The notes beneath the pieces were generated by a model. That model did not search any database. It was not told where the DNA came from and saw nothing but the letters and a program-made list of their open reading frames with translations. A DNA stretch of 64,000 bases from M3007 sp046316495 (GTDB taxonomy: Bacteria; Bacteroidota; Bacteroidia; Chitinophagales; Saprospiraceae): the NCBI GenBank assembly GCA_046316495.1, contig JBKDAM010000104.1, positions 1 to 64,000 of the forward strand, read 5' to 3'. Shown piece after piece: positions 1-8,842 of this stretch. The first letter of the stretch is position 1; each line of letters begins with the position of its first letter. Position numbers and translations under genes: made by a program.

Positions 1-1
1 T

Positions 2-3000
2 CCGATTCAGCTGATAAATACTACTACTCAGGCAACTGATTATCTTTGGGACTTTGGAGACGGCACCACTTCAACGGAGATCTCTCCTACCCATCAATAC
101 AGCCAAGCAGGCACATACACCATTACTCTTTATGCTAGTAAGAATAACCTGGATAGCTCTGGTTATGCACTCTGTACTTGCTTCGACACAATATCCCATC
201 AAATCATTATTGACCCACTTCCCGGAGTTGACTTGAACTGTGTTTCCACGCTTTGTGCGCAGAATGGAGTTGAATACTGGACTACTGCCAGCAATTGCCA
301 GCTGTACAAGTGGACAGTTGTGGATGCTCAAGGTCAACAGATGCCTTTTACAGGACAAGGAACAGACCGTATATTCGTTCAATGGGGTGAGGGGCCCACG
401 GGCATTGTGAGCCTTGAAGTACAATCCTGCGACGAATCATATTGTTCCCAACCCACTCGTGTGGAAATTGATATCATCACCGATAGTGTTATGGTAGATG
501 GGGAAGTGCGGGTCTGTGAGAAATCTGTGGAGGTTTATCGGGCCCCAAAGTGGGCGACTGTTGATTATCACTGGGAAGTTACGGGAGGCGAAATCCTTTC
601 CGGTCAAGGAAGTCCTGTGCTAACTGTGCGCTGGGATAGTGCAAGTACTACTGCGCAGTTAAGGTTAGCGTACAGCAGCCCGTTCATAGGCGGTGTTTAC
701 GAGCAAGATCCAGCAGATTGCAGTGGCACAAGTGTATTGGATATTGAGGTGTTAAATCAATTCCGTGTCAATCTTCCCTTTTTCTCAAACAGTTGTACAG
801 GGGGGAACTCTATCGTGACTGCTACTTCAGAACCTTGGGATGCTTATTATTGGACTATTACTCCACCGGTCCCTTTTAGTGGTCAGGGGACCGATAGTAT
901 TTTAGTACAATGGGGTCCAACAGAAACCAATTATGTGATCACCGTAGTCCCAACAGATACTACTCAATACTGTAACCTTAAGCAAGCCAGATTTATTAGT
1001 ACATTAGATCTGTTAGCGCCACAAGCCATTTTGGGTCCTTCTAAAATCTGCCCGGGTTCAACCTATTCCTATAGTGCAGTTGCTAGTAATACCGGTGTTG
1101 GATTTACCTGGCAGGTAACTGGAGGGGTGATTATTGAGTATATCAATAATCAGGTGATAGTCACTTGGAATCCGGAGGGTCCTTATGCTTTGAGTGTGCA
1201 ACAATATTTTCAGAGCGCTCCTGATTGTATTTCAAATGCCACCTCTTTACCTGTCCAGAATGTTTTATCCGATACCTCATGGGAGATTGATGGCCCTCCT
1301 GCTTGCTTAAACACCACAAAAAATTATCAGATCAGTTCTGAGCTGGAGCCCAATGACAGTTACAATTGGGGTATTGAGCCTTCAACGATGGGAACGATCA
1401 CCCAAGGGCAAGGTACTTCAGCAGTTACGGTTCAATGGGGGGCGCTGACTGGTCCCGCAATTTTGCGAGTGACGGTTGAACTTTGTGGAGTTTCCTACAC
1501 CAAAGACAAGATTATTGATATTGCATCGGTACCAGTGCCGGTTATACAGCAACTGGGGGATTTATGTCCTGGTAGTTCTGTCGAGTTGGACGCAGGCGGC
1601 GGCTATTCAAGCTATGGTTGGTCGAATCTTGACAGTACACAGGTTACGTCTGTTTTTACTGCTGGAAATTATGGGGTTACGGTATCGGATGCTAACGGAT
1701 GCACAGCTACCGGCCAATTTAACGTCATTGCGCTTCCTTCCCCTCTTGCAAATATTACGCGAAGGCAGTTGGTATATTGTGTTGGAGCACTCGATTCCTT
1801 TGTTATCCGTGCTGCCAATGGGGACGGGTATCAATTTCGCTGGCATCTAGGAGCTAGTTATTTACCAACCCCTGCTGATCAGGATACATTTGTACATTAT
1901 TTTACCAATTTGCCCGGCCAGTATCCTTATTGGGTGGAGGTCACCAATGAATTTGGTTGCTCTGCAAAGTCAGATACTTTTTATATTCTGCAAAATAATT
2001 GTGGTGGTGGAGCTCCAGGGGGTATATGTCAGCCTCAATCCTATCAATTTTCATTAGCTGTTAGCGATCAGCATCCAGATTGCAGTACCATTGATTTTGA
2101 TGTAACCAAGTCGGATAATGTTATAATAAGTGCCTGGCGATTTCAGGATGATCCGGATACTACTAATACAGGTGTTTATCCGGATGCCCAACATCGCTAT
2201 ACCAAGACGGGATGTTATTTGGTGGAGATGGATTATATAGTCCCCACCTTGGATTCCAGTTCTTTGTGTGGTTTTTATGAGCAAAGAGAAGTTCGAATAC
2301 CTCTTACTGCAGACTACTATTTTAAACGTAGCTGTCGAGATTTCGAATTCTATGATTACAGTACTTATTTAAGAAATAAACACCCTATTTCCTGGTTTTG
2401 GGATTTTGGAGACGGCTCCAGCTCCACCTTGAAAGACCCGGTTCACAGTTATTCTACGGGAGGAACTTATCAAGTTTCGCTAACTGTAATGAACATGGAT
2501 AGCTGTATTTCTACTATTACCCGGGAGATTCAGGTATCCTTTGATCTGTCTAGTCAAATAATTGCTACTCCTTCTCCTGCTTGTGAAGGACAGCCAGTGC
2601 AGTTTAGCACCGAGCCAAGTGCAATTCAACAGGTATTCTGGAGTTTTGGGAATGGACTAACCAGCACAGAACCCGATCCAGAAACTACCTTCACACCGGC
2701 AGGGCTTTATTCGATTAGCGCTTTTGTTGAAGACACATTTGGGTGTATCGATACAGCCTTTCTTGAGCTTACTGTAAATGCACTTATTCCCTTGCAAGTT
2801 GATACAATCGCCTGGAGTCCGAGGCTTGGGGTTTGTATCGGAGACAGTGTTTTACTTTCGGCACCTTTGGGATCAGGCTATCAATATAGCTGGTCCAATC
2901 ACTCTACTGCCCCCGAAGTTTTTGTTAATCAATCGGGGCAGTATGGATTGACTGTTCACGATTCTAACGGTTGCAAACATGCATTGGATCCGGTTTCAGT

Positions 3001-5848
3001 AACGGTATCGGCCTATCCTGTTGCCTCTATATCTGGTCGACCCTATGTTTGTGGAGACGGTTGCACCACCCTTTCAACCCCTGCGTCGGTTGGATATAGT
3101 TATGCATGGTTTGCCAACGGTGTTCCGGTGCCGGTCTCTAACAAGCCTGATATTTATGTATGTGATCATACCTTATCTTCCCCCTACACCGTAGAAGTGA
3201 CCAACGCCTACGGTTGCTCTACGACTTCCAGTCCTTTTACGGTGGAAGCGGTTAGTCCACCAGAATTTGCGATTCAGGTGACTCCAGCACCTTGTGAAGG
3301 CGATACAGTTCAATTATCTGTGATGCCTGTGCAGCCTGGGGTGGTATATACTTGGAGCACGGGTGCGGTAGATACCTCTATTCAGGTACGTCAAAAGGGT
3401 ATTTATGTGGTGACTGGAGTAGATTCAGTGACGGGTTGTAGTGCTTATGCGGCACAGGAAGTGTACCCACTACCCGATCTTTGTTATATGCCGTTCGGCT
3501 GTTATGAAACCTGTAATCCGGATACCTTGTTTTTGCCTGATATTCCGGATCAGGCCACTGTTTCCTGGTATTATAATGGAAGTGTGGTGTCCAATCATCC
3601 TTCTTTTCTAGAGGTGACGCAGGATGGGACTTACTCGGTTGAAGTAACTACGATACATGGTTGTAGTGACCGAAGTAAAGAAGTTTCAATTGAAATTGTG
3701 CCCGGTTTTGGCAACTTAACGGCCAATCTTTGGTCGGATGTGAATGATAACGGTGTGGTGGATGCAGTAGATACCCTTTTAACGGGGATACCGTTGCAGT
3801 TGCAGTTGAACGGGGTTTTCATCGATACGGTAGCCTCGCTGGGGCAGGTAGCCATTTCCTGGCTGAAGTTGCCGGAGTCGGTGTATTCTGTGTTGGTCGA
3901 TACCGCTCAGTTGCCGGTGGATTGGGTAGCGCTTATTGGGCAGGACAGTGTATCGATCATTGGTTGCGATCAGTCTTTTGAAGTGAATTTATTGGTAGAT
4001 TATGTCTGTCCGAATCTACAGACCACGGTTGAATTAAGTGCTTGTGAAGGCACTAGTGCTGATTACCTGGGCACTGCGATTCCTGCGGGGAGCACCCAGC
4101 AGTTCAACTATTTAACGCAGTTGGGTTGTGACTCGGTGGTGCAAGTACAAGTGTTGGCCCTCCCGAATACTTCCGCTACCCTATCTAACTTTATTTGTCC
4201 CGGGGATACGCTTTTTTATCAGGGAGTTGCATTTACAGGCGTAGCAACTCAGACCTTCCAGTTAACCACCCAGCAGGGTTGTGATTCCACCGTTTTGCTA
4301 CAGGTGGGGGTCTATCCGACTTATTCTGATACCCTTGAGGTAGCAGTCTGCAATGGAGCGCAGTTTGTTTTCCAAAATACGGCCTTATCTCCCGGCCAAA
4401 GCCAGCAGTTTACCCTGCAAAGCGTCCATGGTTGTGATTCTATTATTACGGTCATAGTCGGTACCCTGCCTGCGAGTTTGGAGACGTTGAATGTTAGTAC
4501 CTGCCCTGGGGAGCCTTACTTGTACGAAGGGGTATCGCTTCAGGCAGGTCAATCTCAGACATTTCAGTACACCAACGCCGCCGGTTGTGACTCGCTGGTG
4601 TTGGTTCAGGTTGCGGCTCTTCCAAGTTCAGCGGATAGTCTGGAAGTATCGGTTTGTCCTGGCAGTACGTACACCTATCAAAGTGTTGCATTGTCAGTTG
4701 GGCAATCGCAGTTGTTCTCCTTCACCAATACGGCAGGTTGTGATTCTACTGTCATGGTACAAGTAGCGGCTTATCCCAGCTATGCACAAACCCAGGAAGT
4801 ATTTATTTGTCCAGGCGAAACCTATACTTATCAAGGGCAATCGTTGGCCGTTGGGCAGACACAAGCCTTCACATTCAACACTGTGAACGGTTGTGATTCT
4901 ACCTTGACGGTGCAGGTGATGGCTTCTCCGATTAGCAGCGATACCTTGGAGGTGAGTGTATGTAAGGACGACGCGTATTCCTACGGAAATCAGTTGATCA
5001 ACGCAGGCACTTCCCAGTTATTCGAATATTCCAATGTTTGGGGTTGTGACTCTTCTGTTTTGGTGCAGGTGATGGCTTATCCAGAATTAGAGTACCAATA
5101 CAACAGTAAGCCAACTTGTCCGAACATCCAGACAGGTGGGATTGAGGTTTCGGTTATTGGAGGGCCGGTTTCAGGCTTGAGTTATTCTTTGAACGGTTCG
5201 GTATTCGATACACTTGCCCGTTTTAGGTTGTTGGAAGAGGGTGACTACACGGTTTCGGTAAAAGACTTCAACGGATGTATCCAGGAAGAGGAGGTAACTA
5301 TCACTACATATCCACCCTTGGAAATTGTACTGCCGGAAGAGTTGGTGATCCCATGCGACAGCAATCAAATTGAGATCAGGCCGGGAATTGTGGGAGATAC
5401 GACCGACTTGGAGTTTATCTGGTCGAATGGAAGTCGGAGTCCCTCTTATTTTGCGTCGGATATTGGTCCTGTGACTGTTCGGGCGAAGAATGCATGCCGG
5501 GAAACTGCCTATAAGACTACTCAAATTCAATGGGTAGATGAGCTTCGTGCCCCGGTTCCATTATACGTTCCGAATATTTTTAGTCCTGCAGGTCAGAGTC
5601 CAGAGAACAGCGTATTTAGGACCTTTTTTGGGACTAATTTTGCGGTTGAGTCCTACCGATTAGAGGTTTATGATCGATTTGGCAGTTTGGTATTTGTTAC
5701 GGAAGACGTGGAAGGCAGTTGGGGTGGTGAATTTAACAACCGGCCGTTAGGAGATGGAGTGTATGTATGGAAGTTGGAGGCTAGCGTTCGGATTTGTGGA
5801 AAAGTAAGAAAAGTAGAGCGGAGTGGGGATGTGATGATTGCTCGATAG
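2..5848 (+). CDS. Giant PKD/repeat surface protein with type B T9SS sorting domain (5' end outside window)
   Basis: The frame is open from base 2 without a stop, so the gene begins left of the window. A TTG at 233 is in frame, but coding continues upstream through a PKD-type motif (WDFGDGTT, about base 47). Inside lie Ig/PKD-like domains, among them WFWDFGDGSS near 2395 and a related WSFGNG near 2640. Seven cysteine-containing repeats of about 51 residues follow (4015-5080). The C-terminus (NIFSPAG..., VYDRFGSLVF, GDGVYVWKLE) matches the gliding-motility-associated, CHU_C-like domain that routes proteins through T9SS as type B cargo. The likely role is a cell-surface adhesin or matrix protein; no enzymatic domain is visible. 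The family call is firm, the biological role is not. A hairpin terminator follows at 5864. Confidence 0.9.
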   Translation, partial: PIQLINTTTQATDYLWDFGDGTTSTEISPTHQYSQAGTYTITLYASKNNLDSSGYALCTCFDTISHQIIIDPLPGVDLNCVSTLCAQNGVEYWTTASNCQLYKWTVVDAQGQQMPFTGQGTDRIFVQWGEGPTGIVSLEVQSCDESYCSQPTRVEIDIITDSVMVDGEVRVCEKSVEVYRAPKWATVDYHWEVTGGEILSGQGSPVLTVRWDSASTTAQLRLAYSSPFIGGVYEQDPADCSGTSVLDIEVLNQFRVNLPFFSNSCTGGNSIVTATSEPWDAYYWTITPPVPFSGQGTDSILVQWGPTETNYVITVVPTDTTQYCNLKQARFISTLDLLAPQAILGPSKICPGSTYSYSAVASNTGVGFTWQVTGGVIIEYINNQVIVTWNPEGPYALSVQQYFQSAPDCISNATSLPVQNVLSDTSWEIDGPPACLNTTKNYQISSELEPNDSYNWGIEPSTMGTITQGQGTSAVTVQWGALTGPAILRVTVELCGVSYTKDKIIDIASVPVPVIQQLGDLCPGSSVELDAGGGYSSYGWSNLDSTQVTSVFTAGNYGVTVSDANGCTATGQFNVIALPSPLANITRRQLVYCVGALDSFVIRAANGDGYQFRWHLGASYLPTPADQDTFVHYFTNLPGQYPYWVEVTNEFGCSAKSDTFYILQNNCGGGAPGGICQPQSYQFSLAVSDQHPDCSTIDFDVTKSDNVIISAWRFQDDPDTTNTGVYPDAQHRYTKTGCYLVEMDYIVPTLDSSSLCGFYEQREVRIPLTADYYFKRSCRDFEFYDYSTYLRNKHPISWFWDFGDGSSSTLKDPVHSYSTGGTYQVSLTVMNMDSCISTITREIQVSFDLSSQIIATPSPACEGQPVQFSTEPSAIQQVFWSFGNGLTSTEPDPETTFTPAGLYSISAFVEDTFGCIDTAFLELTVNALIPLQVDTIAWSPRLGVCIGDSVLLSAPLGSGYQYSWSNHSTAPEVFVNQSGQYGLTVHDSNGCKHALDPVSVTVSAYPVASISGRPYVCGDGCTTLSTPASVGYSYAWFANGVPVPVSNKPDIYVCDHTLSSPYTVEVTNAYGCSTTSSPFTVEAVSPPEFAIQVTPAPCEGDTVQLSVMPVQPGVVYTWSTGAVDTSIQVRQKGIYVVTGVDSVTGCSAYAAQEVYPLPDLCYMPFGCYETCNPDTLFLPDIPDQATVSWYYNGSVVSNHPSFLEVTQDGTYSVEVTTIHGCSDRSKEVSIEIVPGFGNLTANLWSDVNDNGVVDAVDTLLTGIPLQLQLNGVFIDTVASLGQVAISWLKLPESVYSVLVDTAQLPVDWVALIGQDSVSIIGCDQSFEVNLLVDYVCPNLQTTVELSACEGTSADYLGTAIPAGSTQQFNYLTQLGCDSVVQVQVLALPNTSATLSNFICPGDTLFYQGVAFTGVATQTFQLTTQQGCDSTVLLQVGVYPTYSDTLEVAVCNGAQFVFQNTALSPGQSQQFTLQSVHGCDSIITVIVGTLPASLETLNVSTCPGEPYLYEGVSLQAGQSQTFQYTNAAGCDSLVLVQVAALPSSADSLEVSVCPGSTYTYQSVALSVGQSQLFSFTNTAGCDSTVMVQVAAYPSYAQTQEVFICPGETYTYQGQSLAVGQTQAFTFNTVNGCDSTLTVQVMASPISSDTLEVSVCKDDAYSYGNQLINAGTSQLFEYSNVWGCDSSVLVQVMAYPELEYQYNSKPTCPNIQTGGIEVSVIGGPVSGLSYSLNGSVFDTLARFRLLEEGDYTVSVKDFNGCIQEEEVTITTYPPLEIVLPEELVIPCDSNQIEIRPGIVGDTTDLEFIWSNGSRSPSYFASDIGPVTVRAKNACRETAYKTTQIQWVDELRAPVPLYVPNIFSPAGQSPENSVFRTFFGTNFAVESYRLEVYDRFGSLVFVTEDVEGSWGGEFNNRPLGDGVYVWKLEASVRICGKVRKVERSGDVMIAR
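4015..5080 (+). repeat. Seven tandem ~153-bp coding repeats ending in GCDS
   Basis: Seven in-frame units of about 51 residues follow each other. Each has an upstream Cys (often CPG), a Y-x-YQG-like turn, GQSQ-F, then GCDS followed by V-x-VQV-x-AYP. GCDS codons fall near 4123, 4276, 4432, 4584, 4737, 4890 and 5042, spacings of roughly 150-156 bp. The two Cys per unit may form a disulfide. DNA copies are diverged, so this is an old amplification. Confidence 0.85.
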
Positions 5849-5863
5849 AGGTTTATAGGGGTT

Positions 5864-5901
5864 GGGGTAGCTTCGATCTATTGATTGGCTACCCCCTTTT
5901 T
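5864..5901 (+). terminator. Rho-independent terminator after the PKD protein
   Basis: GGGGTAGC (5864-5871) pairs with GCTACCCC (5888-5895) and is followed by a T-rich run. It lies 16 bp after the stop codon. Confidence 0.8.
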
Positions 5902-5934
5902 GTTCAATAATTATACATTCAAACAATATTATTT

Positions 5935-6336
5935 ATGACAGGAAAAAAGAATATTGGTTTTGGCTTTTTGTTTTTAGGCTTCTTTCTTGTGCACAGCTTT
6001 TTTGTAACCTATCTATTTACCGAGACTCAATCGACCGATGGGAAATTTTTCAATAAACTGGCACCTGCTCTTTTGGGAGATCTATTTGGATTGCTTTTCA
6101 GTGTGATAAATATACTTATTGGGAGTATTCTATCAAAAACAGGAGCTAATCAAACTGGTAGGAAGGTTGTGTCTTGGCTGGCCATTGTAGGATTGTTCTC
6201 ACCTTTAAACGCGATAGTCCATTTTCATTTTGGAGTTCCCGGTCTTTTAATCATTATTGGTGCTATTTCGCTATTATTATCAATTTTTTGGTTAGCTTTT
6301 AGATCTTTCTTCAGCGATGATGTGCAGGGTGAATAA
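5935..6336 (+). CDS. Small multi-pass membrane protein, unknown function
   Basis: This is a 133-residue protein with about four hydrophobic segments (near residues 8-28, 45-67, 80-97 and 102-122) separated by short polar loops, and a charged C-terminus. I recognise no family. The ATG start follows an AT-rich stretch containing TACATTCA, a near match to the Bacteroidota -10-like octamer TAnnTTTG. It stands alone between two terminators, so it is probably its own transcription unit. Coding potential looks real (hydrophobic helices, no internal oddities), but function cannot be assigned. Confidence 0.6.
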   Translation: MTGKKNIGFGFLFLGFFLVHSFFVTYLFTETQSTDGKFFNKLAPALLGDLFGLLFSVINILIGSILSKTGANQTGRKVVSWLAIVGLFSPLNAIVHFHFGVPGLLIIIGAISLLLSIFWLAFRSFFSDDVQGE

Positions 6337-6486
6337 GTTGAAATTCAGTAGTTGGTAGGGATCGGAGATGTAAATTTAGTAGATTGAAATTGGAGGGTTA
6401 CGAGCACTTAAGGCCTATTTATGACGAGGAATGGCTGCCACTTGTCTCTGAATACCCAGGTTCAGGTTAAGTAAATCAGTCTGGCA

Positions 6487-6535
6487 AAAAAAGAAGAGGT
6501 AGGAGTTGTCAATCAAGCAACACCTACCTCTTTTC
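6487..6535 (-). terminator. Terminator for the minus-strand Kazal/dockerin protein
   Basis: AAGAGGTAGG (6494-6503) is the inverted complement of CCTACCTCTT (6523-6532). Read on the minus strand, the stem is followed by a run of T (A-run at 6486-6492 on plus). Confidence 0.75.
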
Positions 6536-6559
6536 ATTTCCCTACCCCCCTAATCTATC

Positions 6560-8425
6560 TTATTGCCCGCTTTTCACCACTTTTTTCCGCAGTGTGCCCA
6601 TTGGGGTATCCAATTGGAGCTGGTAGACGCCGGGCTGTAGGGTGGAGAGGTCTAGCAGGGTTTGGTCTTTTCCGGAGGGGTCTTGGGTGTGGACGGTTTG
6701 GCCAAGGTGGTTGAGCAGTCGGATTTGCTGTACGGAGAGTTGGCCAGTTTCCAGGAGGGTGTGATGCTGGGTGGGGTTGGGCGAGAGGCGAATGGTTTGT
6801 TCCGCCTCGAGTGCAGCGGAGGTGCTGCTGGTATTGTCTTTTACTTTTATCCAGAGGGTATCGAGGATGATCGGGGTGCTGATAGGAAGTAGTTGTCCGG
6901 CGGTATCGAGGGCTTTAATGCTTTCGACTGGGATGACGAACGGGAGGATATGAGCGGCTTCGCGATCGATGATATCGATGATGATGATATAGTCTGCGCG
7001 GAAGGCGATTTCGGCCAGTTTACCGTAGCCGCTGGCTCCGGTGCTATTTTTTTGGCTGACCGCCAGGTCAAACTGGTGTTGGGCGTGGTAGTCGCGGCCC
7101 ATGTGCAGTACGTTGTTGTAAGCGCCCAAGAAGGAGGAATCGTAGTGCATGGTGGGGTCGTGCGCGACAAATTCCGGGTATTTCAAGGCGCAGGCAATGC
7201 CACGGAGGTTTTCTACAGGTTGGTTGGGGGTGCCCAGGTAGACTTGAGCGCTGACCTGTAGGGAGAGCGGGTCCATGGGATCGATGAAGAGGGTATCTTG
7301 ATCAAACTGGACGTATATCTGGGGTGTATTGGTTTGAGGGGGCACACTGTTGGCACCACTCAGGGGCTGGTAGTGCATCTCGAGTGGCTGTTGGTCATTG
7401 TCGTTCACTGCACCGTCTCCATTTCCATCAAAGTGTTTGTAGTTAATGCCGTCTGGTGTTTGGAGTAGCCAATTGGGGGCATATTGAGGGGCCCAGTCAC
7501 TGCTGGCCTCTGGTCTGGGTGAGCCACTTTGGCCATATCCTTTACTGAGGTAGAGTAGGTCATAGGCATTTGCTTTTCCATCGCCGTTAGCATCTCCCGG
7601 GAGAACGTAGTCGGTAGTGGCGGGTAAGCTGGCGGTTGCCAGGCTAAGAGCATCGGTGACGAATGTTTTGGTGACGGAGGATACGCAGCCGGGTTGGTTT
7701 ACATTCCAAGCGGTGAGGGTAGCGCGGTATATGCCTCCTTTTGGATAATGGTGCACCCGGCTATTCCAATCGGAGGCCAGGAAAATCTGGCTGCTATCGC
7801 CAAAGTCAAGTTGGATATGTGTGAAATCGCCTGCTGCCTGGTTTTTGAAGCGCACCCAGTAGCCGACGGAGGGACTACCATAAAGGACTTGGTAATTAAA
7901 ATCGGTGGTGCCACAATTGGCAGGTGGAGTTGCGCATTCTCCCGCCCACCAGGTGAATACGCCGGCAGCGCTGGCTTCACATTCGTTGGTATAGGTTACA
8001 CCATTACAGCCGCAGACAGGTGCAAACACCGTTGGACAAAGTGTGTTGCCAATGCCTGGAAAGTCCTGAAAGCAACCGGGCTCGAGAACGACCAGTTCTT
8101 GTTGCATTTCGGCCTGGCAACCCAGCCCTCCAGATGGGAGGATGGTTTGGTAGGTCACTTTAAACGTGTACGTGCCTGCTTCGGGCAGTTGGTAGCTCAG
8201 ATCGGGGTCGGTACCAAGTAGTTCGCCGGTTTTGGCGTTGGTCCAGGTGATTTGTGTCAAGTGGCTATGCGTTCCTTCCTGCTGAAGAAGTTTTCCTTTA
8301 ACTTTTTTATCGATAGCAGTGATTTCCAATCGGTAGCCACAATCGATAACGGAAGGAGCCTGGGCGTGGAGGTTGGTGGACACGAATGCCAGGGCAAAAA
8401 CGAGTAGAGTAAGGAATTGGCGCAT
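6560..8425 (-). CDS. Secreted Kazal/PKD/dockerin-like/cohesin-like protein, T9SS type A cargo
   Basis: This is a 621-residue protein. A signal peptide (about residues 1-22, ending LHAQ) is followed by a beta domain and a Kazal-type cysteine domain with the signature PVCGCNGVTYTNEC (about 118-165), a family of serine-protease inhibitors. Next come a PKD-like domain, two Ca-binding dockerin-like loops (DANGDGKANAYDLLYL and DGNGDGAVNDND) and a region resembling a cohesin-type beta-sandwich. The C-terminus (LSPNPTQ..., LQPGVYQLQL, KKVVKSGQ) fits the T9SS type A sorting domain. It is predicted to be exported and surface-attached or released. A TACATTTG octamer lies about 42 bp upstream of the start. 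The cohesin assignment is the weakest part. Confidence 0.85.
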   Translation of the reverse strand: MRQFLTLLVFALAFVSTNLHAQAPSVIDCGYRLEITAIDKKVKGKLLQQEGTHSHLTQITWTNAKTGELLGTDPDLSYQLPEAGTYTFKVTYQTILPSGGLGCQAEMQQELVVLEPGCFQDFPGIGNTLCPTVFAPVCGCNGVTYTNECEASAAGVFTWWAGECATPPANCGTTDFNYQVLYGSPSVGYWVRFKNQAAGDFTHIQLDFGDSSQIFLASDWNSRVHHYPKGGIYRATLTAWNVNQPGCVSSVTKTFVTDALSLATASLPATTDYVLPGDANGDGKANAYDLLYLSKGYGQSGSPRPEASSDWAPQYAPNWLLQTPDGINYKHFDGNGDGAVNDNDQQPLEMHYQPLSGANSVPPQTNTPQIYVQFDQDTLFIDPMDPLSLQVSAQVYLGTPNQPVENLRGIACALKYPEFVAHDPTMHYDSSFLGAYNNVLHMGRDYHAQHQFDLAVSQKNSTGASGYGKLAEIAFRADYIIIIDIIDREAAHILPFVIPVESIKALDTAGQLLPISTPIILDTLWIKVKDNTSSTSAALEAEQTIRLSPNPTQHHTLLETGQLSVQQIRLLNHLGQTVHTQDPSGKDQTLLDLSTLQPGVYQLQLDTPMGTLRKKVVKSGQ

Positions 8426-8788
8426 AATTATTCTGTGAAAAAGGAGTAAAGCCTTTCTTTCAGTAACAAATGTAGTGGTTTTTTTGTTGGTCCTTTTAAC
8501 TAATTTTATAATTTGTCGGAGAAAAATTTTACAAAAAAAATAATTAAAACTATTATAATCAACACTTTAAAATAAAAACAGGCTCTTTTTTTACACTTAT
8601 TTTTATGAATATTTGGAAGGGGGCTGAGTTAGAAAAGAAAATGCTCAAGTTAGGTAGAGGTTGATAAAAGGTGCGGATGGGTCCTTGAGCTACCCTGTTG
8701 CCATAAAATGATTGGGTGGGGAGGCTGTATTATTGGTTTGTGGAGGGGGCAGGGAGCAGGGGCTTACTTTTAGATAAATAAAGTACCT
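8426..8788. other. Intergenic region, AT-rich, divergent promoters
   Basis: This 363-bp stretch has no convincing gene on either strand. It is very A/T rich at 8480-8600 and separates the divergent Kazal protein and RND permease. Apart from octamers at 8467 (minus) and 8784 (plus), I see no RNA gene, repeat or mobile element. Confidence 0.6.
8467..8474 (-). promoter_or_regulatory. TACATTTG promoter octamer (minus strand)
   Basis: The plus strand reads CAAATGTA, that is TACATTTG on the minus strand, matching the Bacteroidota -7 element TAnnTTTG. It lies about 42 bp upstream of the gene starting at 8425. No clear -33 TTG was found. Confidence 0.5.
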
Positions 8789-8791
8789 TTG
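8784..8791 (+). promoter_or_regulatory. TACCTTTG octamer before the RND gene
   Basis: This is an exact TAnnTTTG match. It overlaps the upstream TTG start candidate (8789), which argues that transcription begins downstream and that the GTG at 8843 is the real start. Confidence 0.45.
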
Positions 8792-8842
8792 CTGTCCATT
8801 CCACGATTTTTACACACTTCGACACTAAACATCAACCGCCCG

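Noticed and set aside
233..235. TTG as the start of the first large gene
   Set aside because: The same frame is open and PKD-like back to base 2, so the true start lies outside the window.
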